Positions 28,952 to 38,688 of a stretch of 53,938 nt of DNA are shown in pieces; position 1 is the stretch's first letter, and each line of letters opens with the position of its first letter. The stretch comes from Moraxella porci DSM 25326 (GTDB lineage: Bacteria > Pseudomonadota > Gammaproteobacteria > Pseudomonadales > Moraxellaceae): assembly GCF_002014855.1 (NCBI RefSeq), contig NZ_MUYV01000002.1:1-53938 (forward strand), given 5' to 3'. A program made the position numbers and the translations under genes. The notes under the pieces are model-generated. The model made no database searches and was not told the DNA's origin. It saw only the letters and a program-made list of their open reading frames with translations.

Positions 28952-28982
28952 CTGCTTGCTTAAGTGGCAAAGCAGATTTTTT
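28952..28982 (+). terminator. terminator downstream of rho
   Basis: CTGCTTGC and GGCAAAGCAG pair with a small bulge and are followed by ATTTTTT. The rest of the 351-nt gap to the next gene is AT-rich. It holds a possible -10 TATACT near 29051 and nothing else that I can see. Confidence 0.6.
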
Positions 28983-29160
28983 GATATATTTTGTTACATC
29001 TTTGTGGTTATTTTGAACAAATTATCTTTTTATCTGTGCTAAATTGTTGTATACTGATACGAATTTGTATCGACCTATGGACAGATCGTTGGTTTTATCA
29101 AAAACCCAACTTCTATCTGTAGGTATTTTTTGTCAAATATCCACCCAATTGGAGATTATC

Positions 29161-29547
29161 ATGCAAACTAAACTAATCGCATCTGCACTAATCGCTGCTC
29201 TAGCTCTAACTGCTTGCTCAAAGCCAGCTGAAGAAGCTCCAGAAGCTGCTGCACAAGCTACCCAAGCTGCTGCTGACGCACAAGCTGCTGCAAACACTGC
29301 ACCTGCAGATTCAACTGCACAAGCTGCTGCTGACACTGCTGCACAAGCTGCTGACACTGCAAACCAAGCTGCTGCTGACGCAGTTGCTCAAGAAGCTGCT
29401 GGCAACACTGTAGCTGCAGAACAAGCTGAAGCTACTGCTGAAAACGCACAAGCTGCTGCTGAACAAGCTGCTGACGCTGCTGTTGACGCTGCTGACGGCG
29501 CTGCTGCTGCAGGTACTGCTACTGCAACTACTACTGAAACCAAATAA
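29161..29547 (+). CDS. alanine-rich small lipoprotein
   Basis: This 128-residue protein has signal sequence MQTKLIASALIAALALTAC (acylated Cys19). About 52 of the 110 mature residues are alanine, spaced with Gln, Asp, Glu and Thr, which predicts a long helix or coiled coil like Lpp-type or Acinetobacter-type envelope lipoproteins. Nearly all alanines use GCT or GCA, making the DNA repetitive (GCTGCTGAC-type units). GGAG precedes the ATG. Function is unknown; strong expression is suggested by its own promoter region and terminator. Confidence 0.85.
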   Translation: MQTKLIASALIAALALTACSKPAEEAPEAAAQATQAAADAQAAANTAPADSTAQAAADTAAQAADTANQAAADAVAQEAAGNTVAAEQAEATAENAQAAAEQAADAAVDAADGAAAAGTATATTTETK

Positions 29548-29584
29548 TTGTTTGCAGCATTCGCTGCATCATTATCGGTTAATC

Positions 29585-29614
29585 AAAGAGAATCCTTTTG
29601 GGTTCTCTTTTTTT
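29585..29614 (+). terminator. intrinsic terminator after the Ala-rich lipoprotein
   Basis: AGAGAATCC-TTTT-GGGTTCTCT (one G-U pair) is followed by a long T-tract. Confidence 0.88.
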
Positions 29615-29748
29615 GTTGGTGAGTTTGATAAATGCGTAAGTAAAAGGCTACATTTTTTTACTTGGCTGATCAGCGATTTTTGCTACAATCAAAACAAGTC
29701 GCTGACTGTCTCAGCGATGGATCCAACAACAAGCATAAGGAATCTGTC

Positions 29749-30162
29749 ATGGCTAAAATCTACACCACCACCGCATCCGTCGTCGGCGCTCGCAACGGCA
29801 CCGCCAAATTATCTGATGATGACAAAACCTATAACATGGTCTCACCAGGTTCAAAAGAAGATGGCAATAATCCAGAGCAGTTTTTCGCCATGGGCTATGC
29901 TGCCTGCTTTGATGGGGCATTGGGTTTGGTCAAAAAAGCCGCTGGCAAAAGCTTTGATAGCGAAGTACAAGTGACCATCGATCTGAATAAAGAAGGCGAT
30001 GATAAGTTCTTCTTGACTGGTGCGATTCATGTCGTCGCCACCAACACCGACATTAGCGAAGATGAGCTACTGGCCTTGGTCGAAAAAACTCACACCGTCT
30101 GCCCGTACTCAAAAGCCGTGGCAGGTAATGTTGAGATGGCACTAAGCGCATCTGTCGCTTAA
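29749..30162 (+). CDS. ohr: organic hydroperoxide resistance protein Ohr
   Basis: This 137-residue OsmC/Ohr-family thiol peroxidase reduces organic and fatty-acid hydroperoxides. The catalytic Cys53 lies in YAACFDGAL and the resolving Cys118 in HTVCPYSKAV, the Ohr arrangement. Arg15 in VVGARNGTAKL matches the family arginine loop. It fits Ohr rather than OsmC by length and by NPEQFFAMGYAACF. The ATG at 29749 follows AAGGAA. No OhrR-type regulator is adjacent. Confidence 0.93.
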   Translation: MAKIYTTTASVVGARNGTAKLSDDDKTYNMVSPGSKEDGNNPEQFFAMGYAACFDGALGLVKKAAGKSFDSEVQVTIDLNKEGDDKFFLTGAIHVVATNTDISEDELLALVEKTHTVCPYSKAVAGNVEMALSASVA

Positions 30163-30180
30163 ATCATCAGCGCTTGATAC

Positions 30181-30214
30181 AAAAAAACACCCAAGCATAA
30201 ACTTGGGTGTTTTG
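30181..30214. terminator. bidirectional terminator between ohr and the fumarase gene
   Basis: AAAACACCCAAG-CATAAA-CTTGGGTGTTTT forms a perfect stem between convergent genes. Confidence 0.88.
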
Positions 30215-30252
30215 TCATCATCAAGCAAAATATCGCTGACAATGCCTATCAA

Positions 30253-31779
30253 TTAAGCTTCAGTGACTGGGATTTTGCCAATTTTGGCTTGCCAGATTTT
30301 TGGTGCGGTGGCGTGCACAGAACTACCACTGCTATCGACAGCGACAGTCACTGGCATATCTTTGACTTCAAACTCATAAATCGCTTCCATACCAAGCTCA
30401 GGGAATGCCACGACTTTGGCTTGTTTAATGGCTTTTGAGACCAGATAAGCTGAGCCGCCCACTGCCATCAGATAGACTGCTTTATTATCAGCGATGGCTT
30501 GGCAAGCTGCTTCGCCACGCTCTGACTTGCCAATCATGCCCAAAAGACCTGTTTGCTCAAGCATCTGACGAGTGAATTTATCCATGCGGGTTGCCGTCGT
30601 CGGACCTGCAGGCCCTACCACTTCATCACGCACAGGATCGACAGGGCCGACATAGTAGATCAGCTTATTGGTGAAGTCCACTGGTAGCGCTTCGCCATTA
30701 TTGAGCATATCGGTCATACACTTATGCGCTGCATCACGGCCAGTGTAGATCTTACCACTGAGTAGCAAGACATCACCTGTCTGCCACGTCGCCACTTCTT
30801 CTTTGGTTAGAGTATCGACATTGATGCGTTTGCCATTTTCAGGATTATAAGTGATATCAGGATAGACATCTAGGCTTGGCGGTGTCAGCTCGACAGGGCC
30901 AGAACCGTCCAGCTCAAACTCCACATGGCGAGTCGCTGCACAGTTTGGAATCATGGCAATCGGCTTAGACGCAGCGTGCGTTGGGTAGTCTAGGATTTTG
31001 ACATCCAAAACAGTGGTAAGACCGCCCAAGCCCTGTGCACCGATGCCCAGTGCATTGACTTTTTCGTACAGCTCAAGGCGTAGCGCTTCGACAGTGCTTA
31101 GCTCTGCGCCTGATTTGGCTTTGGCCTGTAGCTCATGGATATCAATATGGCTCATCAGCGACTCTTTGGCAAGTAGTGCCGCTTTTTCAGGCGTACCGCC
31201 GATACCAATACCCAAAATGCCCGGTGGACACCAGCCTGCGCCCATGGTTGGGATGGTTTTTAGCACCCAATCCACGATGCTGTCTGATGGGTTTAGCATA
31301 GCAAGCTTTGATTTATTCTCAGAGCCACCGCCTTTGGCCGCACAGGTCACTTCTACTTTATCGCCAGCGACGATTTCCATGTGAATGACCGCAGGGGTGT
31401 TGTCTTTGGTGTTCACGCGTTTGCCCGCTGGGTCAGCCAGCACAGATGCGCGCAAAGTATTATCAGGGTGGTTATAGGCACGGCGTACGCCTTCGTTCAC
31501 CATGTCAGCAACACTCATTGTCGCATCCCACTGAACATTCATACCGACTTTCAAAAACACTGTTGCAATACCAGTGTCTTGGCAAATAGGACGATGACCT
31601 TCGGCACACATACGGCTATTGACCAAAATTTGCGTCATTGCATCTTTGGCAGCCGGGTTTTCTTCTTTTTCTAGTGCTTCGACCAATGCTTCGATGTAGT
31701 CGGTCGGATGATAATAACTGATGAACTGAAACGCATCGGCAATACTTTGAATAAAATCTTCTTGCTTAATTACGGTCAT
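30253..31779 (-). CDS. class I fumarate hydratase (4Fe-4S)
   Basis: This 508-residue enzyme interconverts fumarate and malate in the citric acid cycle using an oxygen-sensitive [4Fe-4S] cluster. The N-terminal domain has RPICQDTGIATVF and CAAKGGGSENKSKLAML. The C-terminal domain has GPAGPTTATRMDKF, SERGEAACQAI and SSGSSVHATAPKIW, which are fumarase A/B hallmarks. The ATG at 31779 follows AGGAAG; twelve further upstream codons in frame are not conserved. It is monocistronic, with a terminator at its end. Confidence 0.95.
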   Translation of the reverse strand: MTVIKQEDFIQSIADAFQFISYYHPTDYIEALVEALEKEENPAAKDAMTQILVNSRMCAEGHRPICQDTGIATVFLKVGMNVQWDATMSVADMVNEGVRRAYNHPDNTLRASVLADPAGKRVNTKDNTPAVIHMEIVAGDKVEVTCAAKGGGSENKSKLAMLNPSDSIVDWVLKTIPTMGAGWCPPGILGIGIGGTPEKAALLAKESLMSHIDIHELQAKAKSGAELSTVEALRLELYEKVNALGIGAQGLGGLTTVLDVKILDYPTHAASKPIAMIPNCAATRHVEFELDGSGPVELTPPSLDVYPDITYNPENGKRINVDTLTKEEVATWQTGDVLLLSGKIYTGRDAAHKCMTDMLNNGEALPVDFTNKLIYYVGPVDPVRDEVVGPAGPTTATRMDKFTRQMLEQTGLLGMIGKSERGEAACQAIADNKAVYLMAVGGSAYLVSKAIKQAKVVAFPELGMEAIYEFEVKDMPVTVAVDSSGSSVHATAPKIWQAKIGKIPVTEA

Positions 31780-31938
31780 GATGACTTCCTTTGTTGGCGA
31801 ATTTGGCGTAAACACGCCAAACGGCTGATATTATCTTGGCATCCGCCAAGACCCATTGTGATGAATTTATTCTACCATTATTTATGATAAAAATTCACCC
31901 ATATTTGTCAATTACTATGATTGAAAAAATATCAAAAA

Positions 31939-33024
31939 TTATAAAATTTGTTTTAAAACTTCAATCAATCGCGCATTCTGCTCAGCAGTGCCGACACTGA
32001 TTCGCAGATAATCTTTGATGCGTGCTTGCTTAAAATGTCGGACAATCACACCTTTGCTGCGAAGTTTGGCAGCGATATCAGCAGCATCTTGACCTGCGAT
32101 TGTGGCAAAAACAAAATTCGCCGCCGATGGCAATACATCAAAACCAAGTGCTGCCAAATCCGCTGTCAGCTGATGGCGCAGCTCGATTACCTCGGTGCGA
32201 CGACGCTCAAAATATTCACAATCTGCCACGCTGGCCGCCGCCCCTGCTTGCGCCACACGATCCAGCGGATAGCTATTAAAGCTATTTTTCATCGCCATCA
32301 AAGCTGCGATTAGACTTGGATTGGCAAATGCCATACCCACTCGCAGACCTGCCAGTGCACGAGATTTTGAGAAAGTTTGGGTGACGACGATATTATCAAA
32401 TTCACGAATCAGTGCGATTGCTGATGCCGCCTTGACATCATTGGCATAATCGATATACGCTTCATCGATGACCACGACCGCATCAGGATGGCGAGTGGCA
32501 AGCGTGCGAATGTCATCAAGTGGCAGCAGCTTGCCCGTCGGTGCATTCGGATTGGCCAGGATAATGGCATCGCACGGCTTGTCGTAGTCATCGATATCAA
32601 TGCCAAGGCTGTCATTGAGTGGTACGGTTTGGGCATCCACCCCAAAGGTATCGGCATAAACAGGATAAAAGCTATAGCTGATATCAGGCATCAGCAGTGG
32701 GCGAGTTTTTTTGAAAAAACACGCAAACACCAGTGCCAGCACTTCATCCGAGCCATTGCCCACAAAGACTTCATCGCGACTAAGACCATAATAATCCGCC
32801 AATGCATCACGCAGATGATCTGACTCAGGCTCAGGATACAGACGCAGTGCCGCCGCTTCATCAGCGAGCACCGCTTGCATGGCTGCCACCGCTTGTGGAC
32901 TGGGTGGAAATGGATTTTCGTTGGTGTTAAGTTTCACCAAATTATCATGCTTGGGCTGCTCCCCTGGCACATACGGCGTCAGGCTTTTTGCCTTGTCGCT
33001 CCAAAGGCGAGTATCAATCGTCAT
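31939..33024 (-). CDS. hisC: histidinol-phosphate aminotransferase
   Basis: HisC is a PLP enzyme that makes L-histidinol phosphate, the seventh step of histidine synthesis. The 361-residue protein has KLNTNENPFPPSP near the N-terminus, NPNAPTGKLL for substrate and PLP contact, VVIDEAYIDY, and the Schiff-base lysine K220 in TFSKSRALAGLRVG. The ATG at 33024 follows AAAGGAAA. It lies 40 nt after hisD in a hisG-hisD-hisC run. Confidence 0.95.
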   Translation of the reverse strand: MTIDTRLWSDKAKSLTPYVPGEQPKHDNLVKLNTNENPFPPSPQAVAAMQAVLADEAAALRLYPEPESDHLRDALADYYGLSRDEVFVGNGSDEVLALVFACFFKKTRPLLMPDISYSFYPVYADTFGVDAQTVPLNDSLGIDIDDYDKPCDAIILANPNAPTGKLLPLDDIRTLATRHPDAVVVIDEAYIDYANDVKAASAIALIREFDNIVVTQTFSKSRALAGLRVGMAFANPSLIAALMAMKNSFNSYPLDRVAQAGAAASVADCEYFERRRTEVIELRHQLTADLAALGFDVLPSAANFVFATIAGQDAADIAAKLRSKGVIVRHFKQARIKDYLRISVGTAEQNARLIEVLKQIL

Positions 33025-33064
33025 GGGGTTTCCTTTTTGTTTATTGGTCAAAGCTGTTGCTTGC

Positions 33065-34366
33065 TCAGTTTGCCTGATGGCGATAGCGTGCTGACAATGC
33101 GTGCGCTTCTAAATTTTCTTCGATGGCCAAAATATCAGCAGTCTTGGCAAGTGGTACCGCACCCGTCTGGGTACAGTAAATCAGTGATGATTTCTTTTGA
33201 AAATCATACACGCCAAGCGGTGATGAAAATCTTGCCGTGCCCGATGTTGGCAATACATGGTTGCTGCCTGCACAATAATCGCCAATCGCCTCAGGGGTAT
33301 GACGACCCATAAAAATCGCACCTGCGTGGCGAATATCATCAAGCACCGCCTCAGGATCATCCAGTGACAGCTCAAGATGCTCAGGTGCGACCTGATTAAT
33401 CACTGCCATGCCCTCACTACGGTCTTTGACCAAAATCAACGCACCGCGACTCTTTAGCGCTGCTCTTGCGATGTCTGCCTTTGGTAAGCGTGCCAATGCC
33501 GTTTCAATCGCTGTTTCCACCGCTTGTAATTGCTCAGCACTGGTGGTAACAAAAATCGCCTGCGCCACGGTGTCATGCTCAGCTTGGGATAACAAATCCA
33601 TCGCAAGCCACTCCGCATTATCCGCTGCCTCGCCCTCAGCATAGACCAGCACCTCTGACGGCCCTGCGATCATATCGATGCCCACTTGTCCAAATACCGC
33701 TCGCTTGGCTGCAGCGACAAATTTGTTCCCCGGCCCTGTGATTTTATCCACTTTCGCGATCGATGCCGTGCCATAAGCAAGTGCTGCCACCGCCTGCGCG
33801 CCACCGATGGTAATCACCGTATCCACGCCTGCCAAGTGAGCCGCTGCCAAAACAAGTGGATTGAGCTGCCCATCTGGTGCTGGCACAACCATCGTGATAT
33901 TCGCCACACCTGCGACCTTGGCAGGAATGGCATTCATCAACACCGATGATGGATAGCTTGCCAAGCCACCAGGGACATAAATCCCGACACTGTCAAGCGG
34001 AGTGATTTTTTGGCCAAGCATATTGCCCAGACTGTCGCTAAAGCGAAAGCCGTCTTGGACTTGATGCTGATGAAAAGCAAAAATACGCTCAGCAGACAGC
34101 TGAAGTGCTGTACGCACCTCTTGGGCAAGTGCATCAAATGCCGCCTTTAGTGCATCTTGACTGATGAATAGCTCATCGATGCTCTGAGCGGGATGGCGGT
34201 CAAATTTTTGGGTCAGCTCAAGCACTGCGACATCGCCACGAGCACGTACATCAGCGATGATGGCATCAACAGTGGTGATTAGATTGGCATCGGTCACCGT
34301 CTCAAAAGCAAGCAAATCAGCCAATTTATCTTGGAAATCAGCACTGGTTGAATCTAGTTTTTTCAT
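33065..34366 (-). CDS. hisD: histidinol dehydrogenase
   Basis: HisD oxidises histidinol to histidine in two NAD- and zinc-dependent steps. The 433-residue protein contains YVPGGLASYPSSVLMNAIPAKVAGV (read in parts), ITIGGAQAVAALAYGT, GPGNKFVAAAKRAVFG, DMIAGPSEVLV, and the catalytic EH in VAPEHLEL. The C-terminal GSNHVLPTSGTARFSSPLGV is also present. AAGGAT precedes the ATG. It lies 27 nt downstream of hisG. Confidence 0.97.
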   Translation of the reverse strand: MKKLDSTSADFQDKLADLLAFETVTDANLITTVDAIIADVRARGDVAVLELTQKFDRHPAQSIDELFISQDALKAAFDALAQEVRTALQLSAERIFAFHQHQVQDGFRFSDSLGNMLGQKITPLDSVGIYVPGGLASYPSSVLMNAIPAKVAGVANITMVVPAPDGQLNPLVLAAAHLAGVDTVITIGGAQAVAALAYGTASIAKVDKITGPGNKFVAAAKRAVFGQVGIDMIAGPSEVLVYAEGEAADNAEWLAMDLLSQAEHDTVAQAIFVTTSAEQLQAVETAIETALARLPKADIARAALKSRGALILVKDRSEGMAVINQVAPEHLELSLDDPEAVLDDIRHAGAIFMGRHTPEAIGDYCAGSNHVLPTSGTARFSSPLGVYDFQKKSSLIYCTQTGAVPLAKTADILAIEENLEAHALSARYRHQAN

Positions 34367-34393
34367 CGTTTATCCTTATGAATCAGACTGCCT

Positions 34394-35056
34394 TTATGAT
34401 TGGTTTTGTTTCACGGCAGTTTGTAGAATCTGTAAAATCGGCTCAAGTTTGGCAAGTTTTCGCTTATGACTGACTGGATTGGCAATCAGACGTGATGACA
34501 CTTGGCAAATGGTCTCAAGTGGCTCAAGCCCATTGGCACGCAAAGTATTGCCTGTATCCACCACATCGACAATCAAATCACCCAGACCCACCAAAGGTGC
34601 TAGCTCCATCGAGCCATACAGCTTAATGATATCCACCTGCTCACCACGGCTGGCAAAATACGCGCGCGCGACATTGACATACTTGGTGGCGATACGCAGG
34701 CGGCGATTTGGCAACGCCTTACCCGAAATCCCTGCAGTCATCAGACGACACTTGGCGATATCAAGGTCAAGCAGCTCATACACCTGTGCATCATACTCCA
34801 TCAGCACATCCTTGCCTGCCACACCGATATCAGCCGCCCCATGCTCAACATAAGTCGGCACATCTGAAGCCCTTAAAATCAAAAAACGCACCGATGGATC
34901 AGTGGTCTCAAAAATCAGCTTACGAGATTTTTCCATATCTTCAAGCGGTGCAATGCCAGCTTTGGCAAACAATGGCAAGGTTTCGTTTAGGATACGACCC
35001 TTGGATAAAGCAATGGTCAAGCCATCAAAATCAGCGGTTTGGATTGGATCAGCCAT
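34394..35056 (-). CDS. hisG: ATP phosphoribosyltransferase, short (HisG_S) form
   Basis: HisG joins ATP and PRPP as the first, feedback-controlled step of histidine synthesis. The 220-residue length and the end after [15 protein letters not shown] show the short form, which lacks the C-terminal regulatory domain and works as a complex with HisZ. HisZ is not in this window. The family signatures [16 protein letters not shown] and LKLYG-like [27 protein letters not shown] (read in parts) are clear. Confidence 0.96.
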   Translation of the reverse strand: MADPIQTADFDGLTIALSKGRILNETLPLFAKAGIAPLEDMEKSRKLIFETTDPSVRFLILRASDVPTYVEHGAADIGVAGKDVLMEYDAQVYELLDLDIAKCRLMTAGISGKALPNRRLRIATKYVNVARAYFASRGEQVDIIKLYGSMELAPLVGLGDLIVDVVDTGNTLRANGLEPLETICQVSSRLIANPVSHKRKLAKLEPILQILQTAVKQNQS

Positions 35057-35107
35057 GACAAATTTCTCAGTGTGTCAATGTTTAATAATTGTCTATACAT
35101 TATCATG

Positions 35108-35137
35108 AAAAAACGCACCAAATCATCTTGGTGCGTC
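35108..35137 (-). terminator. terminator after murA
   Basis: On the minus strand ACGCACCAA-GATGA-TTTGGTGCGTTTTTT forms a stem and T-tract right after the murA stop codon. Confidence 0.85.
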
Positions 35138-35143
35138 GCAATC

Positions 35144-36406
35144 TTAGCCCTTGATGCGTTCGATATTAACACCCAAGGCTTTTAGCTTATTCTCCACATC
35201 ATCATAGCCACGGTCAATGTGGTAGATGCGGTCAATGATGCTCTCGCCCTCAGCACACGCCGCCGCCATCACAAGCGACATCGATGCACGCAAGTCGGTC
35301 GCCATCACAGGAGCAGGGGTGAATTTCTCAACGCCTTCAACGATGGCAGTATGGCCATCGACACGGATTTTGGCACCCATGCGTTGTAGTTCAGGCACGT
35401 GCATAAAGCGATTTTCAAAGATATTTTCAATGATGGTGCTCGTGCCTTCAGCCAGACAGCATACCGCCATCAGCTGTGCTTGCATATCCGTTGGGAAACC
35501 AGGGTGTACTTGGGTGCGGATATCCACCGCCTTTGGGCGGCCTTTCATTACCGCACGAATCCAGTCATCACCTGTCGTGATGACTGCACCCATCGCTTCA
35601 AATTTCTTGAGCACTGGGTGCAAAAATTCTGCCGATGTGTTCTTGGTTAGTACATCACCCTCACTCATCAATGCACCAGCTAGGTATGAACCTGTCTCGA
35701 TACGGTCAGCGATGACACTGTACTCACAGCCATGCAGACTATCCACGCCCTCGATGATCATCGTCGTCGTGCCGATACCGCTGATCTTCGCACCCATCGC
35801 CACCAGCATATTGGCAAGATCCACCACTTCAGGTTCAGTCGCACAGTTTTCTAGGCGAGTGGTGCCACGAGCAAGTGCTGCTGCCATGATGACATTCTCA
35901 GTACCGCCAACTGTCACCATATCAAAGCTGAAGTCACAGCCAATCAGACGACCACCTGCAGGGGCTTTGGCTTTGACATAGCCGTTCTCAACCGTGATGG
36001 TCGCACCGAGTGCTTCAAAGGCTTTTAGGTGCTGATCCACAGGACGAGAGCCAATCGAGCAGCCACCCGGTAGAGACACTTCGGCTTCACCAAAGCGCGC
36101 AAGCAATGGGCCAAGCACCAAAATCGATGCACGCATCGTACGCACAAGCTCATACGGTGCATAATAGTCGGTCACCGTACGAGCATCGGCCACGACGGTA
36201 TTGCCTTCTTTTTTGATGTTGACGCCTGTACCTGCAATCAGTTTCACCAAAGTTTCGGTGTCTTTGAGCGTTGGTACATTGTGCAGTACGGTTTCATCAT
36301 TTGGCAATAGCATCGCTGCCAATAGTGGCAAGGCGGCATTTTTTGAGCCAGAGATAGTGACCTCACCTGCGATACGGCTTTTGCCCGTGATTTTAAATTT
36401 ATCCAT
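35144..36406 (-). CDS. murA: UDP-N-acetylglucosamine 1-carboxyvinyltransferase
   Basis: MurA adds enolpyruvate to UDP-GlcNAc, the first committed step of peptidoglycan synthesis and the fosfomycin target. The 420-residue protein has the N-terminal [15 protein letters not shown] with the catalytic lysine. The loop [16 protein letters not shown] carries Cys116, so it should be fosfomycin-sensitive. [13 protein letters not shown] and [14 protein letters not shown] are also conserved. The ATG at 36406 matches the family start. It lies 21 nt after ibaG. Confidence 0.97.
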   Translation of the reverse strand: MDKFKITGKSRIAGEVTISGSKNAALPLLAAMLLPNDETVLHNVPTLKDTETLVKLIAGTGVNIKKEGNTVVADARTVTDYYAPYELVRTMRASILVLGPLLARFGEAEVSLPGGCSIGSRPVDQHLKAFEALGATITVENGYVKAKAPAGGRLIGCDFSFDMVTVGGTENVIMAAALARGTTRLENCATEPEVVDLANMLVAMGAKISGIGTTTMIIEGVDSLHGCEYSVIADRIETGSYLAGALMSEGDVLTKNTSAEFLHPVLKKFEAMGAVITTGDDWIRAVMKGRPKAVDIRTQVHPGFPTDMQAQLMAVCCLAEGTSTIIENIFENRFMHVPELQRMGAKIRVDGHTAIVEGVEKFTPAPVMATDLRASMSLVMAAACAEGESIIDRIYHIDRGYDDVENKLKALGVNIERIKG

Positions 36407-36427
36407 GGAATTTCTCTTATCAATCAA

Positions 36428-36670
36428 TTAAGCTTTACGGGCATCATACTCAGCAGGGGTCAATGCATGGATGGTCAAGGCGTGCATCGCACCGCTTTGG
36501 ATATGTTCATTGACCAAAGCAAAAATCATCTGCTGACGAGCCACCAATCGCTTACCCTCAAAGGCATGATCCACGATAAGCAGCTCAAATTTATTGCCTT
36601 CATTGACCGCATCGATGTGGGCATCAGCAAAGTGTGGGCGAAGTAGCTCGATTAAGGCTTGTGCATTCAT
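36428..36670 (-). CDS. ibaG: BolA-like protein IbaG
   Basis: This 80-residue BolA-family protein handles Fe-S clusters together with monothiol glutaredoxins. The motif VDHAFEGKRLVARQQMIFALV and the C-terminal HALTIHALTPAEY fit the short IbaG (YrbA) subtype. The position directly upstream of murA is the conserved order in gammaproteobacteria. Confidence 0.92.
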   Translation of the reverse strand: MNAQALIELLRPHFADAHIDAVNEGNKFELLIVDHAFEGKRLVARQQMIFALVNEHIQSGAMHALTIHALTPAEYDARKA

Positions 36671-36837
36671 GTATTTATTCTCATCAGTGTCGCGACCTTA
36701 GATCGCCAAAAATTATCGGTCTGTTATTATAGCAAAATGTATCATCAAAATGTCGCCAAAATGGCAGCAATTTGTATCGGCTTTTCTAGGATGTTAGACG
36801 ACATTGACAAACGGACGCTAATGCCGTCTGTCCAAAT

Positions 36838-37587
36838 TTACTGAGCCACCTCAAATACAGGCGCACTATTTAGCGGTGCAGCATTGTTCGCCTCAGGCAG
36901 ATAGATTTCTTGCAGCGCATAGTCGCCCTCGGCCACATCTGGCTGCGAAGCGACGCCACCGTATGGGTCGCTAGGGACAGCACTGTTCACTGCTTCAGGT
37001 AGCGCTGCCGCCTCGCTGTCGCTGACCAAAGTCGTCAATGTCACTGCCATCGCCATGCCTGGTGTGGCTTGGATAGCATCTAAGATATAAGTCTGCTGCT
37101 CTGGGGTCAGATAGCCCATCACATAGGCGGTACGGTCGCGGACGATGACTTTATATTGTGAGGATTTGATGTCGCGATTGGTGAGTAGGCGCGCATTGAT
37201 TTTTGAGCGCAGATAGTTTTCGTGCACCGTATGGCTTTGGCTTTTTGGGGTCTCGGTGACGATCAGGTAATTAAACACCTTATTGACATCTTTCATCGAT
37301 TCGATGGTGCGGCCGATCTCGACTTTGATTTGTTCAGATGGCACTTCACCAGTCAACAGCACCTCGCGGCGATAGCTGTCGATGGCGATGCGTACATTAT
37401 TCTCGCTGATGCCAGGGATGGTGGCAAGGTTGCGGCGTGCAGTCAGCTCAATGCTGCTGTCACTGATGCGCTCAGGAATGGTGCGACCCATCGCATCAGC
37501 ACCGACGCTGTCAGCACCGCTGGTGGCACACGCAGTCAAACCCATGCTCATCACAGCAATCATCGATACGGCAAATACTTTTTTCAT
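36838..37587 (-). CDS. BON-domain lipoprotein, DolP (YraP)-like
   Basis: This protein of about 249 residues has a signal ending in the lipobox LTAC. Two BON domains follow: the first with NNVRIAIDSYRREVLLTGEVP, the second with SSQYKVIVRDRTAYVMGYLTPEQ. DolP supports outer-membrane integrity and BamA folding in E. coli. Linkage to yraN, as in E. coli, supports the assignment. The C-terminal tail of about 70 residues (acidic, Ala/Pro-rich, after TLVSDSEAAALP) is longer than in E. coli DolP. GGGAAAG lies upstream of the ATG at 37587. Confidence 0.85.
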   Translation of the reverse strand: MKKVFAVSMIAVMSMGLTACATSGADSVGADAMGRTIPERISDSSIELTARRNLATIPGISENNVRIAIDSYRREVLLTGEVPSEQIKVEIGRTIESMKDVNKVFNYLIVTETPKSQSHTVHENYLRSKINARLLTNRDIKSSQYKVIVRDRTAYVMGYLTPEQQTYILDAIQATPGMAMAVTLTTLVSDSEAAALPEAVNSAVPSDPYGGVASQPDVAEGDYALQEIYLPEANNAAPLNSAPVFEVAQ

Positions 37588-37633
37588 AACAACTTTCCCA
37601 TTTATCAAAGACTATAAACTTTAACAACTAAAA

Positions 37634-38044
37634 TCAAAACGCTGATATCAACCAATCCTGCGTGACTGTACCATCTTGATGGATATCAAAGACAATCACA
37701 TCAAAGCGCGTCGCCATCTTGGCATAACTCTCATGCTTCGCCAAAAAATACTCAGCAGTACGATAGATTTTGGCTTGCTTGGCAGGGGTAATACTCTCAA
37801 TCGCAGTACCAAAATCCGACGCCTTGCGACTACGCACCTCGGTGAACACCACGCATGGCACAAGCACACCACGCTCAAGCACTTGGCAAGTGGCGATAAT
37901 ATCAATCTCGCCAAGCTTGGGTGCTGTATAATTGGTCGCCACAATCTGGTAGCCCTGTTCAAGCAATATCTCAACCGCTTGACATTCAAAAGCATCGCCC
38001 TGCCGTCGCTTGGCGGTTTTGGCACTCTTGGCAGACTGCACCAT
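37634..38044 (-). CDS. yraN: YraN (UPF0102) family nuclease-fold protein
   Basis: This 136-residue protein of the UPF0102 family has the restriction-endonuclease-like core motifs GEIDIIA and VVFTEVRSRK, the PD-(D/E)xK pattern. Its function is not established. A basic N-terminus (SAKSAKTAKRRQGD) precedes the core. Its start overlaps the stop of the RDD gene by 1 nt (TGATG), so the two are coupled, and the DolP-like gene follows 46 nt later. Confidence 0.92.
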   Translation of the reverse strand: MVQSAKSAKTAKRRQGDAFECQAVEILLEQGYQIVATNYTAPKLGEIDIIATCQVLERGVLVPCVVFTEVRSRKASDFGTAIESITPAKQAKIYRTAEYFLAKHESYAKMATRFDVIVFDIHQDGTVTQDWLISAF

Positions 38045-38499
38045 CAGCGGATGCGCTTAACCACCACTGTGCCAGCGATCTTATCATGCCAGCCTTGTTT
38101 GCGCTTATCAAAAGCGATCCAAATAAAGCCCAGACACAGCACCAAGGCTGAGATGGTGTAGCCCACCAAATAACGCAGCAAGGCCTTTGGAGTACTAATA
38201 AATTGACCCGTCTTAAGATCGCGAATCTGTAAACCAAACAGCATCTTGCCAGGGGTAGCACCCTTTTTGACCCAAAGCCACACCACCAATAGCACAATGA
38301 CCACAGTCAGCACAAAATCAGTCACGGTATAAGCAGGCATCTGCTCAATCGGCACATCCGCCCAGCGCTGATATTCAAAATAATAAAACGGCGCGAGCAG
38401 TAGCATGGCGATCAAAGAATCGACAACATACGCACCCAGTCGCACCCAAAATCCGGCATACACATATTCGCTGTCATCCAAGCGAGGATCGTGTGTCAT
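38044..38499 (-). CDS. RDD-family membrane protein
   Basis: This 151-residue inner-membrane protein has three spans. The defining R and two D residues appear in FWVRLGAYVVDSLIAMLLL, and the second conserved segment is KKGATPGKMLFGLQIRD. The RDD family may act in ion or small-molecule transport, but this is unproven. It is the first gene of the RDD-yraN-DolP-like run. Confidence 0.87.
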   Translation of the reverse strand: MTHDPRLDDSEYVYAGFWVRLGAYVVDSLIAMLLLAPFYYFEYQRWADVPIEQMPAYTVTDFVLTVVIVLLVVWLWVKKGATPGKMLFGLQIRDLKTGQFISTPKALLRYLVGYTISALVLCLGFIWIAFDKRKQGWHDKIAGTVVVKRIR

Positions 38500-38688
38500 T
38501 TTTTATCCTCATTGATTATATTACAGACATTACTCACAGCTGCATCAGCCCATCACTCATGGCATCCATGCAGCAATGCTCACATTGTAGCATAACAAAG
38601 TTTTGTCATTTTCGCCATAGATTGATGATTTTTTCGGTGAATTTTTGGGGAAAATTGGGTAAACTGTTGGCAAATTTTTGGGAAATCA

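Noticed and set aside
35226..35981. Plus-strand frame of 251 codons
   Set aside because: It is antisense to the well-conserved murA gene. Long antisense frames arise from codon bias here.
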